DNA of 64,000 nt from Dasyornis broadbenti (taxonomy: Eukaryota; Chordata; Aves; Passeriformes; Dasyornithidae): positions 3,441,865-3,505,864 of the forward strand of contig VZRN01004407.1 in the NCBI GenBank assembly GCA_013397935.1, read 5' to 3'. The stretch's first letter is position 1. Each line of letters begins with the position of its first letter. The notes below the pieces were generated by a model, which saw only the letters and a list, made by a program, of their open reading frames with translations, did not search any database and was not told the origin of the DNA. Made by a program: the position numbers and the translations under genes. This document shows, in pieces, positions 54,101 through 63,100 of this stretch.

Positions 54101-57100
54101 TTTCTATTTTTCTTAAAAAACAGCATTTCCTGAAGTTGTTGTTATTATCGTTTGCATTCCAAGGAGTATGAAGAGCAAAATGCACCATTCATAACTGGAT
54201 ACTGCCAGGCATCATCACGAAATAAAACGACTGTGCAGGTATGACTCTATGTAGTAATTCTTACATTGTCTTACATAGCATTACCAAGGTTTACCAGGGA
54301 AAGGAGAAAAAAATCTTTTGTCATAAGGATTCTTTAGCAACAGAACATTTTATAAAATAAGTAAAAGTCCTTGCTACTAGTTTTAGTACAGTGACAAATG
54401 TAACTACTATATTCACGTTAAACTGAGTTTGTCATGAGCAATCCAAAGATTTAAATAATGTACATTTCCTTTATTATCTCCTGGAAGTCATGTTGTGGAC
54501 AAACACATTCTAAAAGGCCGAAGTAGAGACTTGTACAAATTCTTCTCTGCTTTCTAATTGTCAGGTACTCAGGATGGCTCTGCTATGATGCCAAGATGGC
54601 CTGTGCAAAGACAGAGGACAACATTTTTCCAATAAACTGAAAAATTGACACCTAACTGCATAATGCCAGGAAAACAAGAATTTTAGAAACTATTGGGAAG
54701 ATTATAAAAACACAAACAAAAATAGTCTGTGGTAGCTAGACTGGAAAAAAAAAAAAGAAAGAGGTGGAAGTAGAGCATCAAAAAAGACAAGTAAAACCTT
54801 GGGCTTTCTACTATTGCTTATTTTCTTTAGGCATTTATTGCCCTAAAACCTTTAGTGCAATTTTCATTTCAAATTTTATTAGATTACACTCTAAGAAAAT
54901 AAATAGTTAAAAAAGACCCTTTTTTCAACAACAAGCTCACTTCAATGCTTCAGTAAGAAAAAATAATATTATAAATGTTTCTGGTTTTTACAGAGCTTTT
55001 ATGGGTGATCAATTACAGTCTTTTAAGATGACCCTGTTTGTTGTTAAATCTACAGAAACTAGGTTTTAAAGGTTTGGATTTTGTCTTCCTTTTTAAGTAA
55101 AAAATTCTGGAAAATATATGTTATAAAGTCTCTCACTAGCCAAAAAGTCCTTAGCAAAGCAATTGAGGACAACTTTTCTAATCTTCACAAAGGCAAAAGT
55201 TTACCAAAGCAATAAAACTGTTTAAAATGCCTTCTCATCTAGAGTATGTCAGCAATGTTGAACTGAAATGTGCAATAAAATTTATATTACAGCCATATTG
55301 TTTCCCCTTCATTACTTTAAAACGTGTATGTTCAAACCCAAAATCTAAACACTCCTGTTGCTTTTCTTCGTTTCATAACTGCAATTGGGATGAGCCATTT
55401 TACAGAAATCATCTTCCTCAGTCCTTTTTTACTTCACAGACATCCACAACCTCAACTAGAGAAAGGTCAACCCAGAACTGTTGAAAAGCAGTAACAGACA
55501 ATAATTTTCTTGTTTTTTTAAATATTTATTACTGTATTTCTCTCCAAAGTCACTGTGACTGTCAAAATACAAATGGGGCACCCAACACATAAATTACAGT
55601 TCAAAGGTAGCACAAGTGGGCCAAGGTAGCACCAGAACCAATTGCCAAGCATCTACAGTCCAGGGAAACCGTGGTCCTAAAGAAAGGTTTAAGGGCATCT
55701 CCTTCCCCTGGTCTAACTGCGGGAAGTTAGACTATTAAGGATACTCATTAAAACTATCCAGTCAAACAAATCGCTCTCTATATACAAAAACAGAGAACTT
55801 ACTTTTCACTGACAGCATGAAGAATCTCAAATGTGATCTTCCTCCTGAGGAAGCGGTCAAGAGCATTGTACTTAAAACTTCAGGTGACAAGGGAGGACAA
55901 AGACACCCAAACCAGCCCTAAACAAACTAGCCCTGATATCATAACCTAAGGCAATACAGAGTTCTGTGCAAACCAGTCTCACCTACATGCCCGAGTAATA
56001 ACATGTGCAGCAGCTTCCAAACTAGATGAGTGTATTCTGCACACAGCAAAAGAATTTGGGACGTTATTCCGACTTGTAATATGTTGGTCCCACAAGAGGA
56101 ACACCTGCACCTTGGAGCCATTCCAATTATTAGCCAGCACACATCAGGAAAGGGGAATTTGACATCAAATGAGAGCAACAAGAAATCTGGCACCTGAATG
56201 CACTACCATAGTTTTAACTTTGGGAACTGCTGTGCAATTATTTATGGGGCTTTGATGCAGCACTCCCAGTATGCTTCACTGATATGGGATAAAACTAAGC
56301 ATATGCCTGAATATTCCAGAAATGTGAGACGGCTCCACTCAAGTGCTTTATAAAATTATGACTTCTCACCGCAGCTGCCAAAGCAGCACTTTGTTGTTGT
56401 TAATAATCAGCATTGGATACTTTCTCCAAAGGTCCTGTCAGAACTTCCCAGTCATCACAGTGTAATTTCACAAGACAACCAATGCCCTCTATCCAAATCC
56501 ACTCTTATTCCACTACTCCCAACTTGAATTTTTGATGTTTTTTTTTTTTCCCCTGGAAAATAAACCTCTTTTTCTAGTAAAATCAAAACTTTAAGCCTTT
56601 TCTTGATGAGTGTTCTTTGGGTTCTTTCCTTTCCCCTCACTGTTATTCAGATTTCATGAACAGCACACTTTTGACTTGCAGTCTTGCACACCACAATCTG
56701 GCAATATAAAAGTGTTCATATAATTTCCCAGTGTCTGCTTTTACTCTGTGTAAAAGAAAGCCTGATTGCTGCCCTAGAGTATATATACATTTCAAACCCT
56801 CTGGTCTTCTGAGATGCCTGACTGCCATAAACAAATGTATTAATCATTCTTGACTGGGTATTCCCATCCAAATAGACGTAAATAATTTTAATTTTTTTAA
56901 TCAGCTTTTTAAAGTCATAGACTGCAAAGGGCTAATTTCAGTAAACAATAGCTTTTCTTTGATTTTGTTACATTTTATTTGCATTAATCCAAACTATTAC
57001 TCCCCTTCTTGACCAAGTGGCAGGAACACTGGCAGTCAGTACCTTCCTTCCAAGTGCACAGCAGCAACACCTAGAGCTACTTTTAACATGAGAGATGATT

Positions 57101-60100
57101 TTTAAGCAATAGTTTTCAACTTTTAAGAAATACTTTTCAGTGTCTCCTTTCAAATAATAGGATATGGAAAGGCACCTTATCTACAAGACAAAAAACAAAA
57201 GACAAAAAAACTCCAGAAGTCAACCAGTGCAGAAGTATAACGTCTTAAGGGAGTCAAAGGGAACTGCTCTGCATCATCCTTGTTAGGGGCCAAAGTATCA
57301 GCTCTTTATGCAGGAATGGTAAAGAACTACCCACAATCATGCTTCTACTCTTCCCAAACCCAGACAAACTACCACTTGTGTCTTTAAACCTCTGGGAGAT
57401 TTAAGTCTCATCTCCAAGACACCTTTGGAAAGGCATTGACGGGATTATAGGATGTCTACTCTAATTCAGTGGCAAAACTAGTCTTTAAGGGGCTTCAGAG
57501 ATATATAAAATTCCGCTCTACTGATGTCAATATGAGTTTTTCCATTTCACAAGTGAAAAGAACAGATAATGGAATTGCCCATATCAGAAAACTTGGTGTC
57601 TCTGAATTAGGAGAAAAAAGCTAGATTTAATTTTATTATCTGAGATTGAAATTTGTCTCACTTAGAAAAAAGCCATAATGGACACTATAAAAAAAAAAAA
57701 AACAACCAAAAACCAACCACCCATTACAGCAACACAAGCAACTTTGTTATATCAGTTAAATATATTGTTTAATTAGTTTTCTAAATGCATACACTGAAAA
57801 GCCATTAGACAGCCATTAGGAGTAATATATCCATTTTCTTTTTACAATCACCTGATTTACAATCAGCCAAATTTCTAAAGTAATTCAGTCAAACAACATT
57901 TCTGGCACTATTACCCCAGCAAAGTTTCCAGTTCCCTTTTTTGACTGCGATCACTGTAATTTTCCCTTAGGCTCTAAAGCACTGATGATCATCTTCGTTT
58001 CAGCAGATTTACAGAGCATCTCTTAGGTTAAAAAGTGCCTAGTATGTTTATGGTCTCATTTCAAGATCCAGAAATCTGAAACCATTTACCTATTTTTACA
58101 AAGTAATCTTTAAGAAAACCAGTTCTGTGTTCTCCCCATAAGGGGAAAAAAAGAGATCATTTTAGATAAATTTTAAAAAAACCCTGAGCTCCCAAAGGAG
58201 CAAAATCCATCTGGTTATTCACACCTCAGCTGACTTACTATTTTATTAACAAAAACTTTGTTAATAACCTTATTAACTAGCAAATATATCTACATGAAAA
58301 CTTGACAAAAGGCTCATAATGACTCTGCCAAAACACTGTGGAATATCTTAGTATATCTCCTTGATGAAAAAAAAAATCTCATCATAAAAATAAAGCCTTT
58401 GAATAGATATTACTCTACGGCTTCTCTGATGCTGTTTTTCATTGATGCATTATCACTCTAGAGATTCTGTAAGGTTTCCCATTGTGTTTTCCCTACTTTG
58501 ATCAGCTCCAGTATTCCCCAGTTTGGAGCTGTGTTAGTCAACCAACAACGCATATGATATTCTAAGGATAAAGTAATTGATGGTGGTACTTTACAGAAAA
58601 CTAAGAGAGTGTGAGACAACGAGCAAATGTGTAGCGCAGCTGTTAACAGAACTTGAATCCTGATCTAACCAAACTAATATGCAAACCTCAAATCTATCCT
58701 CCTCTCACAGTAATTGCTGTATTTATCTTGCAATGCTTCATTTGCTTACTTTCCAAAATGTAAGACAGTTTAAAAAAAAAAAAAATCATCTGGGGAATAA
58801 ATAATTCCAAAATTTCTTTAGAACATTTTGGTGAATTTTTAAGCTTTGCTTCTGCCAAACCAAACAAAAGTAGAAAGTAAGAGCTAAGAACAGACCGCAG
58901 CACGAGGTGCCTCAGTCCTGAAAGAAGATGCTATTAACGTCCACCCTGCTCCTGTAGGGAACCACCACCTGTGTTCAGGTGAGTTTTGCAATGGTCCTGA
59001 TACAAACACCCACACCCAATAAGCACTGTCAGGCAGTTTTCTACATTTCAAAACCGAGAATCAATTGCAGTCCATCACCAGCTGGCACCACTTGCGGCTC
59101 TGCCAGAGAGCTGAAGGATGCCAATGTCTGAACAAAGCAAACCCTCTCCTCACCGCAGACAGGCTCTAAATGACCTTTACACAAGGCTCTCCAGAAAACA
59201 CCAAGCTTCTATAGTATGGATTTTTTCCAACCCATGGCATATTTGTGTTTGCTAGTTTGCATTATGGGACAGAAAGCAGCCTGGAGGAGTGGGATCAGCA
59301 GTGCCAAGCCAAGCATGAAAGTACAGCAACAAGTGAACAAATCCTTTCCCTCCTGCCAAGGGCCAAATTGGGGGAAAAGGGAAGAAATTAAATTTAACAA
59401 AATACATACGTTTTCACCAGTCGTGACTGTCATTTAAGTAAAAAAAAAATAAAATTAAGAGACCATGATATGACATACAGATGGAAAACTGATGGTGGGC
59501 ACGCTACTGAATATGTATCTTGCATTCAGGTACTGAACCCACGCTGTCATACAGACTGACTGCTGATGTTAATGCTACAAGAAATCTTGTCTGTTAATCA
59601 AAGACTAACAAATAAGCTTTAAGCATTAAAACGCTGGCTTTTTGTTATCTTCGTATTCATTTCCTTTATACTGTCTCTATGATAGTAACAAAACCCTTGA
59701 ATGAAGCCAAAGACCAAGACTCCAACAAACTGACTGGCAGAAATAAACAAGTCAATAGCACACACTGCCCTGACTGACACCCTGAGAAGGCAGCACACAA
59801 CAATGAGAAGTAAAGAGAACTGAATATAATACAAATATGGATCCTATTAGCAGGAATTTTAAAAACCCAACACAGTAGATTGCTTTCTATGAAAAGGAAA
59901 AATGCTGCAGGAGGTGAAATTCACTGCAAAATTTCATTTGTGAAGAAACTGGAAGGTGAAGGACCTGAGAATGGGAATAAAACAAGGGAAAACACAAAGC
60001 CCAGAGGGCCATAGAGAGCCCAGGAACCTTCCCTGGTAGCTTGCAGGAGCACTGGGATGAACCTCGGTGAGTGCTGTGAGAGGGAAGCAGCAGGTTCATG

Positions 60101-63100
60101 GTCCAATTCACGCAGCAGCAGGTGACCAGAGAGAGGACAAGTGCCACCAGTGGGCTGTGAAGTACCTGGGGAAGAGCCAGCAGGTAAGATGACGAACCCC
60201 TGGGCTGAGAAAAACAATGAAGTAGGAAGGAACTAAAGTGTCATGATTAATACTCTTTTTCCTATCAAAAAGAGCAACAAGGTTTGAAATTCCCACATAA
60301 CTGTTTGATCCTCCCCAATTAAGACACCTAAGATCTAATAAAGTGCCTCTCATGTTCCTCCACAGATTCCCCTTTGCCCTTTCCCAGCAGTCAGGGCTAT
60401 TATAAAGCTAAATAATTTTTACTTTACAATGTAAAATCCAGATCATATATTGTCTGATCAGATCACCGTCTCAAAAAAAAAAAAAACCAAAAAAAACACA
60501 GGCACAAAAATTATGTCTGTCTTAGCCCAGTTCCTGACTCAAGACAGTGTTGTGCTCCACCATTTGATCTGATCAGCACTGGTTTGATCTAAAGGCACGA
60601 GTGCACAGGAGATCTTTTTTTGGCAGAATGACATAGGTGTTCTTTTCCTAGAGAAAGCATCCATTTATCTATCATGAAACACAAATATTATGTGCAATAT
60701 CCACACTTCAGGAAGGAGAACACCAATATTTGCAGTTAGTTTCTGCAGTTGGTCTGTCCTTGATCTGGATACATGAGTTGAGCCTGGACTTGCTCTAAAT
60801 TGTAACCAGTCAAAATATTAACAGCAATCCTAGCAGCATGGAAATGTACTGTAAAAATCAATCCCAAACAGTCCATAAATGAGTATCAGAACTAGTATAT
60901 TTACAGTCAATAAAATAGAAAAAAGGTTTGAATAATCTGCATTCAAGAGCACATTGTTGAAGTAGGATCCCTGTTATTTCCTTGAGCAGGTTTCCCTTCC
61001 AATTTTATAAAATATGCATAGTGTAATGCTTACAAACTTTGTTTTATTCGCTGAAAAGAAATTATCTCTTCAAAAGTATTCCCTTTAGTAACAAAAATTA
61101 CTTTCCTGACAAGACAATGCTACCAAGTCTTTCCCGCAGGTACTCTTTTCCACATTTAACTGAACAAGCTCCTCCCCTTATATCAATGAGCTTTCAGAAA
61201 TGAATCAAAATTGCAGCACCAAACAGCCAGGCAGCAGGGCATGCAAGTAAACATCCTGAAGCCCTACAACTGGCAAGATGTAAAACTTTTGATAAATACA
61301 TGTGCACACTCCATAATAAAACTCTGCATTTCTTTTAATTGATAAAAGCGACAGAAGCCTTAATTTAGGAAGAAATGTTCCTTTTATTTTTGCTATTTCT
61401 AGGCTACTGCATGTTAAGAACAGTGCCTGCAGGAGACTCACGCGTTGCCTGTGGTGCAAAAGCGCCCAGGCTGCGCCTTTCTGCTTCAGAACAAATGGTC
61501 CAGTGTGCTTTTTGAAGCCTACCAATACAAAATAACCAAATCTAATCCTTTCAACTAACAGCACGTTCACCAGATTGATTACTCCAGCTCACTCAGTAAA
61601 ATGCCTTTGGGTTTGTTGTAAGCACGTTTTAAGAACTATGGCAGTTTTAAGCTTTCCAAAACCCCACATTTAGGTAAACCAAGGAGGAACCAACAGCAAT
61701 TGAGTGCAAGGGTATCACTGCATGTTAACTTTGGGTGCGAATCCTCCATGATGAGGTCTTGCCCAGGTGAGAGAGATTCCTTCACAACACCTGGCAAGAG
61801 CATGACAGTTATCACTGAAGAATCACTGCCTTTCCCGTAGGATGGAGCCTATTGAAGTTTCACTGCGTTCCCTGATCTGTGAGGGGATTGCATCATGACT
61901 CCTAAGAGAACTCTGTTTCTAAACTGGGACGCTATGCATGCAGGGATTTTGCTAGTACCTCCAAGACATAATGCCTCTTCTTACCCCTGTTGTAAACTCA
62001 GCTTTTATTACATAAAAGCTAATTAGTGTCACACACCTAAACAACGCGAAACAGTGCTTCTCCACCAGCAGACACTCATACAACATTGCTAATACGCTAG
62101 ACTTCTTGAAATAACTGTCAATACAATTACCCTGAAGCATGAACATAAATGCATACAACTTTTCCTCCCAATAGTTTTAGCAGAAACTAAGGGGAATCAA
62201 GCATTAAGCCTCAGCAGTCAAAACTGAGAGCATAAACAACATATTTGCAATTATAAGCAAGCAGTATACAAAAAAAGTCTGCTTTGCAGTCTACCCTACT
62301 CAAATAAATTAGCTCCGACAATATTCCTCCAAACTATAGGCAGATCCAAAAGGTAACAATTTATGGCTACATTTAATAATAAAAAGTCTTTGAAACTATT
62401 TCTAGCTGCTGAGGTCTAATACTTAGAAAGGTTTAGATATCTATCTTGAGTGGAAAGAACACCTTTCCTATTTGAGAGTTGCAGAATGAAATCCATGTAA
62501 AGTGGTACAACTAAAGGTAAAATCAAATGGTAGTGCAACTGAAAGGGAAATTATGCAGGAAAAAAAAAAAAAAGGCCATATAAGAAAGCAGCACTGGAGT
62601 TCCAAACACCAGCTAGTTCAGGATGGGCAATAATCTGGGGTATCACAGCATGAATTGAAATCAGCTCATCTGTCCAGCTTAAACAGAAATCACTGAAAAT
62701 CATCTTCAAGGAAATGCACGTGAGTCATTTTGGCTAATGAAAACATACCCCTCAAGCTGAAGAACTTACATAAATTACATTTCTCCTAATTCTGCCAAAA
62801 ACATTAAAGAAAATGGATTTGCCAAAGATAAAAGCAAAGTAGGCATGATAGATCATCCATTAGCAATAACAGTACGGCTAATTCTTCTTGACAGTGAAAT
62901 GTCTTGGGATACAACCCACTTTATTTTTTTCACTAAGTGTTTAGATGCAGTATATCCTACACATTTTATCCCCATATATCCTAGATTTCACTATCAGCGA
63001 GATTTTACAAAGATCAGGCCTTAACAACAATGTATTAAGAAGAGAAAAAATAAGAGCCGCTTAAAGTATTTAGCATATTAAAGCAAAAAAAAATTTAAAA

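Noticed and set aside
61205..61570. Minus-strand open frame of 121 codons in intron 1
   Set aside because: No recognisable domain, no flanking splice sites that join RET phase, ordinary intronic composition.
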